Shown here: piece after piece, positions 1 through 8,900 of the stretch
How the letters are laid out: the number at the start of each line of letters is the position of its first letter
Position numbering within the stretch: position 1 is the stretch's first letter
Assembly: GCA_002733575.1 (NCBI GenBank)
Contig: NVWB01000170.1
Location: 1 to 37,945, forward strand
Reading direction: 5' to 3'
Length of the DNA: 37,945 nt
Source: Blastopirellula sp.
GTDB taxonomy: Bacteria; Planctomycetota; Planctomycetia; Pirellulales; Pirellulaceae
Notes under the pieces: model-generated
What the model saw: only the letters and a program-made list of their open reading frames with translations
What the model was told of the DNA's origin: nothing
Database searches by the model: none
Made by a program: the position numbers and the translations under genes

Positions 1-138
1 AATGGCAATCCCTATTGTCACATATCCTTTAATGTCAGCATCTAATCCAAGTATTTCAGGATCAAATGTTTCCAACAAGCCTAGCACAAGAACAGCAACC
101 GAGAATAGTTGAGTTTTACGACCTTTTAAGATGTTCAT
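1..138 (-). CDS. Holin-like small membrane protein, 5' part (continues across the window join)
   Basis: The frame starts with ATG at 138 and is still open at base 1, giving 46 residues: a short basic N-terminus (MNILKGRKTQ) and one hydrophobic helix (about residues 11-22), then a second mildly hydrophobic stretch (GYVTIGIAI). If the window is circular, the frame continues at 37945 for six codons (YSLANG) and stops at 37927-37925, giving a 52-residue protein. Its ATG overlaps the endolysin stop (ATGA), and the spanin gene follows 6 bases after its stop, so it lies in the middle of the lysis cassette. Small phage holin-like proteins of this layout are common beside endolysins. The holin role is inferred from size, membrane helix and neighbours. 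Confidence 0.6.
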   Translation of the reverse strand, partial: MNILKGRKTQLFSVAVLVLGLLETFDPEILGLDADIKGYVTIGIAI

Positions 139-866
139 TTTTTTAATCCTTCCAATAGTTTAATTAGTAGTTCTATAATAATAGACAGTACGCCCGATTT
201 TTTACCCGTCACGGGCTTTCCTGTGGTTTTACTATCGGTTATAACATCACCTGATTGTGAAGCCCTTAGAGCGCATTCAAACTTGATGGCATAATCTGCA
301 ATCGTATCCCGTTTATCACGTCCGTTAATCAACCATCGGCTTAACTTATATTGCTTGCGGTCTTCTTCATCAGTGCCATCAATACCATCCATGTATGAAG
401 ATAATTTCTTACCTGTAAATAAACCCTGCTCCATCCCAATAAATAGAATTTCAGCAGCGATTTTAGTATCAAGCGCAAGATCTGGATTGTTTACTAAATC
501 AATGCCTAGTTTTTTACCAAGCTTAACGTAATTTGCGCGGCCTGTTATTTGAACAAACCCACGTCCTTTATACTTAACGCCATCACCAGCCTTTAGATTT
601 CCAAGACGCCTTGCTAGTTTGGGCTTGCTACCTTTAATATCATAAAGCTTTTTGAAGTATCGTTTGCCGCCAAATTCAGAAATAGGCTGCATTTTAAATG
701 CTGTTTCGTGATACGTTGTTGCTAGTATGTAAGACAGGTATTCAATGTTTGTATTCCGTTTTTCAGCGCAATCAAGGAGTACGCCCAAACCGTCTACCTG
801 AGACTGCTTGAGCTTTCCTTTAAATACTGAATGTCTAACTTTGTTAAAAAACTTAGTTTTATTCAT
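135..866 (-). CDS. Endolysin, GH19 chitinase-like (peptidoglycan glycosidase)
   Basis: This 243-residue protein should cut the glycan strands of the host cell wall at the end of infection. Residues 48-66 carry the GH19-type catalytic region ILATTYHETAF followed by MQPISEFG, with Glu54 and Glu64 as likely acid and base. Residues 99-112 (YKGRGFVQITGRANY) are the substrate-groove signature of phage GH19 lysozymes. No signal peptide is seen, so release would need the holin-like partner downstream. The C-terminus (about 225-243) is hydrophobic and leucine/isoleucine-rich, an odd tail that might touch the membrane. A GAGG ribosome site lies 8 bases before the ATG. The stop overlaps the next start (ATGA), suggesting coupled translation. 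Confidence 0.9.
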   Translation of the reverse strand: MNKTKFFNKVRHSVFKGKLKQSQVDGLGVLLDCAEKRNTNIEYLSYILATTYHETAFKMQPISEFGGKRYFKKLYDIKGSKPKLARRLGNLKAGDGVKYKGRGFVQITGRANYVKLGKKLGIDLVNNPDLALDTKIAAEILFIGMEQGLFTGKKLSSYMDGIDGTDEEDRKQYKLSRWLINGRDKRDTIADYAIKFECALRASQSGDVITDSKTTGKPVTGKKSGVLSIIIELLIKLLEGLKK

Positions 867-909
867 AACTTACGCCTCAGTATATCCTCTATTATTTTTG
901 ATGTTGATT

Positions 910-2934
910 TTATTTAAGACCCTTTAAATTGTCAATTTCTCGCCTTAAATAAGCAATGCTGACTAAATTACAGTGATCGTATCTAAGACCCATTAGAAAA
1001 TTATCCGTTTGGACTTCCTCGGTGTATTCCTCATCAATTTCAATTTGTAAGATATAATCTCGCACCTGTTCAACGCCATTATCCAAATAAACGCTACCAT
1101 CAGGATTATGTAAAACACACCGCTCAACAACTGGGCAGATTTCTTTTTTGATTTCACTTGAAATAACTAATTTACCATCAACCATAGATAATTTTTCAAC
1201 TTTCGTTTTAATTACCTCAGTCTTATCTACTTTAATCTTACGAATTTTCTTAACAGTTTCAAAAACAGGATCTTTACATAAAAGACCATACTCATAACCA
1301 TTGATGCCGTGTTTATTTAGACACGACTCTACTTGCTGTGCGATGTGTCCTATATGTTTTCTAGCTTTTTTACCCTTTTTATCAACGGCATTCTTGAACT
1401 TAAATATAACGGTTTCAACATCTCCCCATGCGTCTAGAAGCTTATCGTCTACAGCTTTTATTTGCGTCTTTTGAGTTTCATCAGATGTATTTATAGTTCC
1501 TGTACCTGCAAACACGGTTGACCATCTATGCGATGAGTCTCCCAGATTTGTGACATTATCTACAGTTGGCATAAACCGATCTGAAAGTAGTCTAAGAACG
1601 TTAGTATCACTTACACCAAACTCTAAAGTTCCACTGAATATGTTTTTAAGGGTAGTTAAGGTTGATGTACTAACTACCGCCGCGAGCGCCGTACCTGCGG
1701 CGCTATTCATTTTATATGAAGCGGAAGCATTATTTACATTAATCTCACCGCCAGCATGTATGTTTTCCAACACACCTAACCCACCCATAAGCGTTTGCGC
1801 TCCCGTGGTTTGTGATGTAGAAGATGTTGTTTGAGTAGACGTTATAGGACACTCAACTCTTATGGGCGCACCGCCAGATGTTAAAGTTGCTCCCGCATCA
1901 GTGGCACCAGCCGTGAAATGAGCCGAGTAAGAAATTGATGCGTGATCTCTAATTGCTGTAGTTATTCCCACTTCTGTAGTTATTGCAGCCGGCCCATTAA
2001 CTTGATAATTTGGGTCTGTAAAGCCCGGCGTATCTCTTAATCCCAATTCACTAATAATAGTAAGTCCAACTGATCTACTTATAGTGCCAGAACTAAGAAC
2101 ACTTTGAGCAATATATTGCAGATGTTGGCCAATCTTTGCAGTCCCTAAATCCGTTAAGTCGGTTACCTGAAAAGAATTAACATGATTTATTTCAAACGGC
2201 GCTGTTTGACTACCATCACCTATATTTATATCAGACCCAAAAGTGTTATAAGCTTGTGTATCTTCTGCATAGTAAGAGGCGTCGTTAAACCCATGAGAGC
2301 TAGTGCCTTCATTCGTTATGTCTCTGTGTATCTGAAAACCAACATTGTTCTGTGGTGAACCTTTAATACCATCGCCCATCATTAAAGTTTCGTACTGAAT
2401 GTTGTTAATTCTAATCCAACGACCATTACCCCCCTCGTCAGATATTATAACTATTTTACCGTCTGCGGTTTGTGTCGATCCGCTATCCCAATAAAAATTA
2501 CCTCCCTTGGCATCTCCTTTAATAACCCCACCAGCTACATCAACTATTTGCCCATCGGTAAGATCCGCCTTAATCTTGGATGATAAGTTTGAGATTAACA
2601 ATACGTGTAACACCGCAGTGGATAAGGAAACGTCCTTGCCGTTGGCATCAAACGTCCCCGCATCAATATCATCTATAGTCTCAATAGTAACGTCACTAGC
2701 ATTTTTTAATATAATCTTATATCTTGATGCTAGATAAATACCAAACCCGAACCGACCCGCACTATCAGCAACTACAGGCTGAGGATGAGCGGCCGTTAGA
2801 CCTGCATCCGTATACACCGTTTTATCTGTAGTTGTGCCTACATCGAAAAAATATAATCTAGCGCCAGATATCGGATCACCGTTACTGTCTAAAACTTGAT
2901 CTCCTGATAGAATGCTTAATATTGAAGTTGCCAT
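910..2934 (-). CDS. Tail spike/fibre with C-terminal S74 intramolecular chaperone
   Basis: This 674-residue protein is the probable host-recognition spike. Residues 1-95 resemble particle-binding heads of podovirus tailspikes (ILSGDQVLDSNGDPISGARLYFFD, a beta-rich domain ending around DDIDA). The middle (about 120-470) is Ser/Thr/Gly-rich and repetitive as expected for a trimeric beta-structure; no enzymatic motif was recognised. From Ser484 (INTSDETQKTQI) to the end is a peptidase S74 domain: family members cut themselves just before that Ser after helping the trimer fold, and the AQQV segment near 529-532 also fits. The domain has a Lys/Glu-rich extension (about 550-650) longer than the usual 110-150 residues. 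It is the first virion gene after the lysis cassette. Confidence 0.88.
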   Translation of the reverse strand: MATSILSILSGDQVLDSNGDPISGARLYFFDVGTTTDKTVYTDAGLTAAHPQPVVADSAGRFGFGIYLASRYKIILKNASDVTIETIDDIDAGTFDANGKDVSLSTAVLHVLLISNLSSKIKADLTDGQIVDVAGGVIKGDAKGGNFYWDSGSTQTADGKIVIISDEGGNGRWIRINNIQYETLMMGDGIKGSPQNNVGFQIHRDITNEGTSSHGFNDASYYAEDTQAYNTFGSDINIGDGSQTAPFEINHVNSFQVTDLTDLGTAKIGQHLQYIAQSVLSSGTISRSVGLTIISELGLRDTPGFTDPNYQVNGPAAITTEVGITTAIRDHASISYSAHFTAGATDAGATLTSGGAPIRVECPITSTQTTSSTSQTTGAQTLMGGLGVLENIHAGGEINVNNASASYKMNSAAGTALAAVVSTSTLTTLKNIFSGTLEFGVSDTNVLRLLSDRFMPTVDNVTNLGDSSHRWSTVFAGTGTINTSDETQKTQIKAVDDKLLDAWGDVETVIFKFKNAVDKKGKKARKHIGHIAQQVESCLNKHGINGYEYGLLCKDPVFETVKKIRKIKVDKTEVIKTKVEKLSMVDGKLVISSEIKKEICPVVERCVLHNPDGSVYLDNGVEQVRDYILQIEIDEEYTEEVQTDNFLMGLRYDHCNLVSIAYLRREIDNLKGLK

Positions 2935-3204
2935 TTATTTATCCTTTAATCCAAATTTAATTAATGTCGATAGCTCTATACTACTTGCCGCTTGTTTTTC
3001 TATGGCTATTGCTAGCTTATCAATGCCGCCGATAGTTTTTTCGTTTAATATCATTAAATTCTTGGCATTGTCATTGTGTAATTTTTCTCTGCTAGTTTGC
3101 ATTTTTACCAATAGCCAAACCGCAAACACACCAAACATAAACAGCACGACAATAAGGCTAATCTTCTCTGGATTTTCTATCATGGTTTTTATTAGAGCTT
3201 CCAT
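2935..3204 (-). CDS. Small membrane-anchored coiled-coil protein
   Basis: This 89-residue protein has one strong transmembrane helix at about residues 16-34 (SLIVVLFMFGVFAVWLLVKM), followed by a charged, helical tail of about 50 residues. The layout matches small single-pass phage proteins sometimes assigned to accessory holin or lysis functions, but no family motif was recognised. Its start overlaps the end of the upstream membrane gene by 13 bases, and its stop abuts the tail-spike start, so all three are probably translated from one late message. A role in lysis or superinfection exclusion is possible but only inferred. Confidence 0.7.
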   Translation of the reverse strand: MEALIKTMIENPEKISLIVVLFMFGVFAVWLLVKMQTSREKLHNDNAKNLMILNEKTIGGIDKLAIAIEKQAASSIELSTLIKFGLKDK

Positions 3205-3710
3205 TCTTTTTCGCCTCCCTTTTCAGAGCCATCGTAACTAAGTAACACCCAATAACGAAACAAACTCCCAAAAATAGGATAGCCGACAAGACCGTTGATG
3301 AAATGTCCCCCACGGAAAAACCTTTCTATTCTCGGTCTAAATAAGACCACCACCATTTGACTATAGCTCATAAACGCTAAAAAGTCTAAATAGGGGCGCG
3401 CCTGAAACGGCAAATGAATAAAGAAGAATAGATGACTTAACAGCATGAATAAATATATGACCATTATTATTATCTTACTAATGCCGCCGCCTGGCATTAC
3501 AGATAGGAAGAATATAGCGATTAACTGGGCTATGGCAGATACAAAATAAGGGGTATTGCCTGTATTAAAAACAGAATATCCAAAGACATACGCAATTTCC
3601 ACCGCTAATATAGCCATTATGAATCTACTGGATGCGCCATGTTTAAAGCACACCCAGAAAAGAACCGAAACAGTTGTCAATATATACGCAATGTCTAGGA
3701 TATAATTCAT
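3192..3710 (-). CDS. Multi-pass membrane protein, unknown function
   Basis: The 172-residue product has about five hydrophobic segments (roughly 4-20, 30-48, 58-72, 78-98 and 108-124), followed by an Arg-rich stretch (FRPRIERFFRGG) and a short C-terminal tail. It should therefore sit in the inner membrane. Membrane proteins next to tail-spike genes in other phages sometimes alter the host envelope or block superinfection, but nothing here proves that. The gene lies 3 bases after the upstream 93-residue gene and overlaps the next membrane gene by 13 bases. Not recognised as a member of a named family. Confidence 0.7.
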   Translation of the reverse strand: MNYILDIAYILTTVSVLFWVCFKHGASSRFIMAILAVEIAYVFGYSVFNTGNTPYFVSAIAQLIAIFFLSVMPGGGISKIIIMVIYLFMLLSHLFFFIHLPFQARPYLDFLAFMSYSQMVVVLFRPRIERFFRGGHFINGLVGYPIFGSLFRYWVLLSYDGSEKGGEKEWKL

Positions 3711-3713
3711 ATT

Positions 3714-3995
3714 TTAATCCACTATCTTTTTAGTTCGACAGCTCTTGCAGCCTTTTTGGATAATATCTTCCTGCGGCGCTGGGAAACCCATCCCTAACAT
3801 AATCTTGAAATGTTTATTATGCGCTTTTTCTTTAGCTTCAAAACTTCGTACTTTCTTTTCAAGAGTTAGCCGCATTTGAGCAATGATTAATTCTATTTGT
3901 GCAATATCATCTTTATCATCCCATTCGTCCCGCCTAATATCTATCGCGAGATTGTTCATTAAGTTTTGTTTTTTGTCTTCTTCTTCTTTGCCCAT
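3714..3995 (-). CDS. Charged coiled-coil protein with a C-terminal Cys pair, unknown
   Basis: The start at 3995 (MGKEEEDKKQ, 93 residues) was chosen because AAAGGA sits 6 bases before it; the ATG at 4010 has no ribosome site. The protein is very charged, with a likely helical or coiled stretch at residues 20-62, and ends with GCKSCRTKKIVD, a CxxC pair that could bind metal or form a disulphide. It lies between beta-rich virion protein genes and the membrane pair, all on the same strand with short gaps. No family was recognised. A small virion or assembly helper is possible. Confidence 0.65.
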   Translation of the reverse strand: MGKEEEDKKQNLMNNLAIDIRRDEWDDKDDIAQIELIIAQMRLTLEKKVRSFEAKEKAHNKHFKIMLGMGFPAPQEDIIQKGCKSCRTKKIVD

Positions 3996-4026
3996 GTTTA
4001 ATCCTTTCATGGAGTTGGTTTTAATT

Positions 4027-4614
4027 TTAAGAAAAGCGACTTTCTTCTATTATTTCCATCATTGATCCTAGGCTACTACCCGCCCAATAAGTACCCGTGC
4101 CAGTGTGATAGCACCATACATCAGTGTTGGCGGTTATTATGAAAGTAGCGTCAACCTCTATTCGTTCATAAGGCGTGTCTGGATGTTTTAAACTCATGCT
4201 AATACTAGTACCGCCTAAAGATAAATACATTCTTGTTTCTGATTGATCTGATTGTATCGTGTGCGCATGTGCCCGAACTCTGTATCTACCTGCCTTTAAT
4301 GTAAATTTTCCAGTACCTGCGTTGTAAGTTATAGCACTGCCAAACGAATGTAGTTCAGTTGCCCATTTATAAATTTCACTGGCGCTAGGCGAATTGTTTA
4401 CTATTCCACCCCTTTTTAGCATAGACAGCTCTCTGCCAACCTTTGCCCATTTGTTAGGCTCTGTACCCTCAGAAAACGCAACACCCGAAGAAATCGCGCT
4501 TTGAGCCTGGTAGCTAATTTTATCTTTTAATCTTATATCGCCCGAACTTACAGCTTCGGATAACTTCCATGTGTATATTAAATCTGTTTCATGCTCTTTT
4601 GTAAAATCTCCCAT
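4027..4614 (-). CDS. Beta-rich virion protein with a C1q/TNF-like C-terminal domain
   Basis: This 195-residue protein begins with a charged region and then shows, from about residue 85, the alternating Gly/aromatic pattern of C1q/TNF-like jelly rolls: FSLKAGRYRVRAHAHTIQ-like strands (here FTLKAGRYRVRAHAH), a GGTSISMSL strand, and a terminal TGTGTYWAG segment. Phage proteins with this fold usually form trimeric knobs on fibres or capsid decorations. The upstream 335-residue protein ends in a related-looking region, so the pair may work together on the tail or capsid surface. It is 1 base downstream of that gene. The exact place in the virion is not known. Confidence 0.65.
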   Translation of the reverse strand: MGDFTKEHETDLIYTWKLSEAVSSGDIRLKDKISYQAQSAISSGVAFSEGTEPNKWAKVGRELSMLKRGGIVNNSPSASEIYKWATELHSFGSAITYNAGTGKFTLKAGRYRVRAHAHTIQSDQSETRMYLSLGGTSISMSLKHPDTPYERIEVDATFIITANTDVWCYHTGTGTYWAGSSLGSMMEIIEESRFS

Positions 4615-4615
4615 A

Positions 4616-5623
4616 TCATAAGCCCAATCGGATTAAGTTCATTATAACCGATGGCGTAGCAGGAATATCATTGGGTGCAATCCCACTTGTTGCGAAGGCG
4701 TCTAATATTAAATTAGACGATTCGACTTGCGCCATAAATCTAACTTTATCACCTGTATTAACCGCAAATGTCACAGTTAAGGGAGACACTGTAGTAATAC
4801 CAGCAGCATTAACCGATAGTTTTACATTGGAATTCGTAACATTAGCAAACCCACCACCTGTATCTCTAGCCATGAATATATTTAATACGTCCGTACCGCC
4901 ACCTGTAGTCCGTGTGTATTGAGGTTCAATTGTTGCTTGATATGTACCTTCGTTGTCAAAGGTGAATTCGTCATTATTAACTGTTTCCGAATGAGATATG
5001 CCAAACAGTTCTTCGTTTGTGTTGAATTGGATTGCAGCAGAAACGTTAGCGGTAAACGTCTGGTCTAATGTATGAGAGAAGCCGCCGAATATACTTCTTT
5101 CAAGCTCTCTAATCTCTACATGAACAAAACCAGTCGTAGCATGAACCTTGCCTATATGACCCATTTGGATGGGAATTGGGGATCTAGTTGATGTTAGTCC
5201 CCCGGGCACTGTATCGGATAAGTAAACAACTTCACCCTCAACAAACCCGCTAGTATCAACGTCATTAACTCTACCAAACACTGCTACGAAACCTACAGCG
5301 CCATCAATCATAGGCGTTGTAGTAATGCCTAAAACCTCAGTGTTGGCAATTGTATCAGACAAGGCTAAAGTTATCTCTAGAGCATCATTAATGCTATCAT
5401 ACCCACTAATATTAACCACATTACCGTCTGAAATAGTTGACCCAGTGTTATTCACCACAAACACAACCGATTCTTGACCAACCTGTAAACTAGACCCAGG
5501 GAAAATATTCTGCACGTTCATAGAGCTTTTAACTGGATCAAAGTTTATAGAACCCGCACTAGCGCCTAACGCATCTTGTGTAAGTATTGTCGCATCAAAC
5601 GAAGGTTTTGTATAATCTGCCAT
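4616..5623 (-). CDS. Beta-rich structural protein, probable fibre or capsid-surface protein
   Basis: The chosen start is the ATG at 5623 (MADYTKPS, 335 residues), which has AGGAG 6 bases upstream; an ATG at 5638 lacks a site. Residues 45-180 are beta-rich and include VFVVNNTGSTISDGNVV and VEGEVVYLSDTVPGG, patterns found in phage fibre or decoration proteins with an internal strand-turn repeat. Residues 190-335 resemble a C1q/TNF-like domain (FDNEGTYQATIEPQYTRT, VNTGDKVRFMAQVESSN). The gene lies between two other small beta-rich proteins. It is most likely a minor virion protein; no enzymatic motif is visible. Confidence 0.65.
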   Translation of the reverse strand: MADYTKPSFDATILTQDALGASAGSINFDPVKSSMNVQNIFPGSSLQVGQESVVFVVNNTGSTISDGNVVNISGYDSINDALEITLALSDTIANTEVLGITTTPMIDGAVGFVAVFGRVNDVDTSGFVEGEVVYLSDTVPGGLTSTRSPIPIQMGHIGKVHATTGFVHVEIRELERSIFGGFSHTLDQTFTANVSAAIQFNTNEELFGISHSETVNNDEFTFDNEGTYQATIEPQYTRTTGGGTDVLNIFMARDTGGGFANVTNSNVKLSVNAAGITTVSPLTVTFAVNTGDKVRFMAQVESSNLILDAFATSGIAPNDIPATPSVIMNLIRLGL

Positions 5624-5650
5624 GGTAACTCCTATCATTATATTATTAAG

Positions 5651-5926
5651 CTACGACTCTATTACGCCGATTGACGCACTTGCTATGCTCTCAGTTCGGG
5701 CATACCAAAATTCCAAAGCGGCCAATGTTAGCTTATCCGTAGAACCTTTACCGCCCATGTAGAAGTCAGGACTATCGGTTGCAGCGGGTAACGAAGTAGC
5801 AGTTTTCCACCCGATAGTTGCGCCAGTGGTATTCTGTATAATAAACGTACCTGCTGTCATATCTGTCGAGGATATTTCTATCGCCTGATACGTGGTTGTT
5901 AGTTGAAATTTATCTGAAATGCTCAT
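5651..5926 (-). CDS. Small beta-rich virion protein, unknown
   Basis: This 91-residue protein is Ser/Thr/Ala-rich with a beta pattern (TAGTFIIQNTTGATIGWKTA, then GGKGSTDKLTLAALEFWYAR). It is predicted to be soluble and has no cysteines. Such short beta-sandwich proteins often occur beside ejection and fibre genes, where some decorate the capsid or cap a tail piece. It starts 3 bases after the giant ejection-protein gene ends and precedes the 335-residue fibre-like gene. Function unassigned. Confidence 0.6.
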   Translation of the reverse strand: MSISDKFQLTTTYQAIEISSTDMTAGTFIIQNTTGATIGWKTATSLPAATDSPDFYMGGKGSTDKLTLAALEFWYARTESIASASIGVIES

Positions 5927-5929
5927 GTT

Positions 5930-8900
5930 TTAAAATCCTTCTAGGGCGTCGCCGATTTGTTCAGCGGACAATGTTGATAATATGCGACCAAATTTTTGGG
6001 TAAAGTTATCGGGTGTTAATTTTCCATCTCTGCCCGCTCGCTCTAATCTACTTAGTATTAATGTTATATTTTCTGGCTTTAATTCAAACAATATATCGGC
6101 CATTTCATCGGATACTTTCTCATCAATCCCGCCCGAAATTTTGTTCAAAAGTTTCTTGAACATTGTTATTGAAGCGCCTCGTGGACTTCCTGCCGCTAAC
6201 TCTGCAACATCAGACAGAACGCCCCCCACATCTGCGGCTTTATCAGCAGTAGGCGACCCACCAGTAACAAATGCTCCTTTGCTAAATCTTTTATGCTCTA
6301 ATGTTATCATTCTTTTAAACTTAGCGAATGATTGAGCGTTAGGGAATAAAGGTCTGATTGCTTTAAATTTTGCGTCTGTAAACAACTTCTTTGCAAAGTC
6401 AGGTGATTTAGCCACTGTACTTTCCATTACGGACGATATGTTTTTAGCCACACCCAGCCGCATCATTTCTTTTTCTCCACTTGTTGCCGCTGAAAATAAT
6501 TTAGCGACTTGGAAGTCTTCCATCTTCATTATCTTTATCCCCGCCTCGAAGGCTTCTTGCATAGTGCTACTATCCGAATATATATCAAGGGCTTTCTTAT
6601 AGTCTGGGCTAATTCTTTTAAGTTCATCCGCGAGTTGCTTTCTAGCAGAATCAATGCTTTTATTCGTCGACCCCGTTCTTTTTGATATACCAGATAAATC
6701 GGCTAAAGATTTTTTAATCGCGTCCCATCCCTCGGATGTTATTATTTTATTACCAGCAACGTCAAGCTCATGAATGCCGCCTCTCAACTCATCCTTGAGC
6801 CCTCTATCCGCCAACCTCATTGCTTTCTGAACAGAAGGAGAGCCAAGTAATTCTGTAAGTCTTGGTGTCATTTCCACCTTCTGACCAAAGAACTTTTTAT
6901 AAAATGGCTGGGCTAGTTTGGCTCTAGATGCGTCTATAGTTGATAATGTCGTTACAAATTCGTCAGGGTTTCCAAACATCTTATTGGTCGCATTAACAAT
7001 TCTGTCTGGCTGGGTTAAACTTCTTTGAGTTAATACTTCCACGGCCTTGTTAGAACCACGACTGCCGCCCTGTGTTTTTATTCCTCGCGCTAATCTTGAT
7101 ACATTAGATTCCCCAATGTCTGACAATGATGTAGGCACGCCAGCACGGTTTGCGGAACGAACCGCTCGACCCGCTTGCTCTATAGGCACTTCGTCATCAC
7201 GAAAGGCTTTTAGTATTTTACCTTCTGCTATAGATTTCGAAGTTGATTTTTCACCACCCTTAAACAACCCCTTTGCAAACGCCCCAGTTTTAAATAATCC
7301 AGAAATAGCCGTAGCACCCGCTGCGCCTAGACCTGCTCCCAAGAATATTAATGGAAATCTTTTTTCTAAGCTTCCTTGTATGGTGTCGCCCGCCGTTAAA
7401 GCGCCCACACCAGCGCCTAAACCCGCTTGACCTTTAAGAGTTTTAACCGCCGCGCCAGCCGCCCCCGTGGCTACTAATTGAACGCCGCCGCCGATAATCG
7501 TACCTAATGTTTCAGCCCCTTTGGTTCTTAATTTGGCATCAATAAGTTTTTGACGTTCTAGGTCTATGGCATCATCAATATTATCCCCTAAATCACCGCC
7601 ATCTCTTAAAGTTTTTTCAAGCCCTAATAGAAAGCCCGTACCTTCATCCTTAAATGGAATTAAAGCATCCGCCGCGACTACCCTAGTATCTTCTATTCCT
7701 TCCGCGATACCCCCTATAGTTTTTAGACTCCTATCTAGTGCAGATTGAGGAACAGTGTCACTAACCCCAAACTCTGCCGCTTGAGGTATTGATGAACCTC
7801 GGACGGTTTGTCTTTGACTGACTTCGTCTTGTTGGGGAGTGGGCGGAGGTGTCAATGGAGCGACAGGAAGCGCCGCTAATTGTTGGTCTTCTTGTTCAGC
7901 CTGTTGCTCTACTTGTTGAGGCACTACAACAGGTTCATTTGGTGTTTGATCTTGCGCTTTATGTTGCTTGGCAAGATGCTTTCTAATAGTAGGCTTTGCC
8001 CATGAAGGAACAGAGCGACTTTTAAAGTCCGCCCCCCATGATCTTCTACCGCCCAAATCAAAGTGTAAATTGTTTTTATACACACCAATACCAGTAAACC
8101 CAGCAGCGCTAGCTTTCTTAATTAAATCTAATTTTTGTGCATCAGAAAGATGTGCTGTATTAATATCTAGTGCATTACCATGTATATGTTGGCTTTTACT
8201 AGCACCACCCGCGCGTTTATTTCTAGCTGGGTCACGAAATCCACTAACAATACTTAACTGTTGGCCGAAGGCTGTTTGTACTTCCTGCCATTTAGACAAT
8301 AATTCAGGTTTGACGTTTTGGTTTGCGCGGCTTTCGAATTTAACGTCTATAGGGCTTGAGGCTACAGGTAACGAAGCCTTTTCAGTGGCTTGTGAATCCT
8401 TAAAGCCCGCTATAATCCGACTAGGTTTAATACCAGCTTCTCTAGCCTCATTAACCATTTGCGATCTTCTTACATCGAAAATAGATTTTTCGTCACCAAG
8501 AAATTTTTCAGCTAGATTAACAAAGTCCGCCCGTTGCTCAGGTTCTAAGAAAGTACCTTCACGAGCTTTGTTATACATATTACGCATGGAATCAGTCCAG
8601 CCACCTGTATTGCTGGCTGTTGCGAATTCACCCTCTCGAACCGTAGATCTAGGGTCAAGCATTTTCATGTATTGGAAAATTAAAGATACATCGCCAGCGC
8701 CAGTTTTATCGTTAGCACTAATTTTAAGCTTCCCAATGATACTTTTTAAAGCATTAAAGTCTTTAGAACCTTGCGAGAACTCTTTTCTCAACGACTGAGC
8801 GAACTTAGATTTATCTAGATTTCCTTTGGCGTCAAAAACTTTCTTAACATTAGGTAGAACCAATTCGCCAGTATCAGCGAATCTACTCTCATTATTAACG

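Noticed and set aside
7968..8798. Long open frame (276 codons) on the plus strand opposite the ejection protein
   Set aside because: Codon pattern is the mirror of the well-supported minus-strand M15 protein; no family features.
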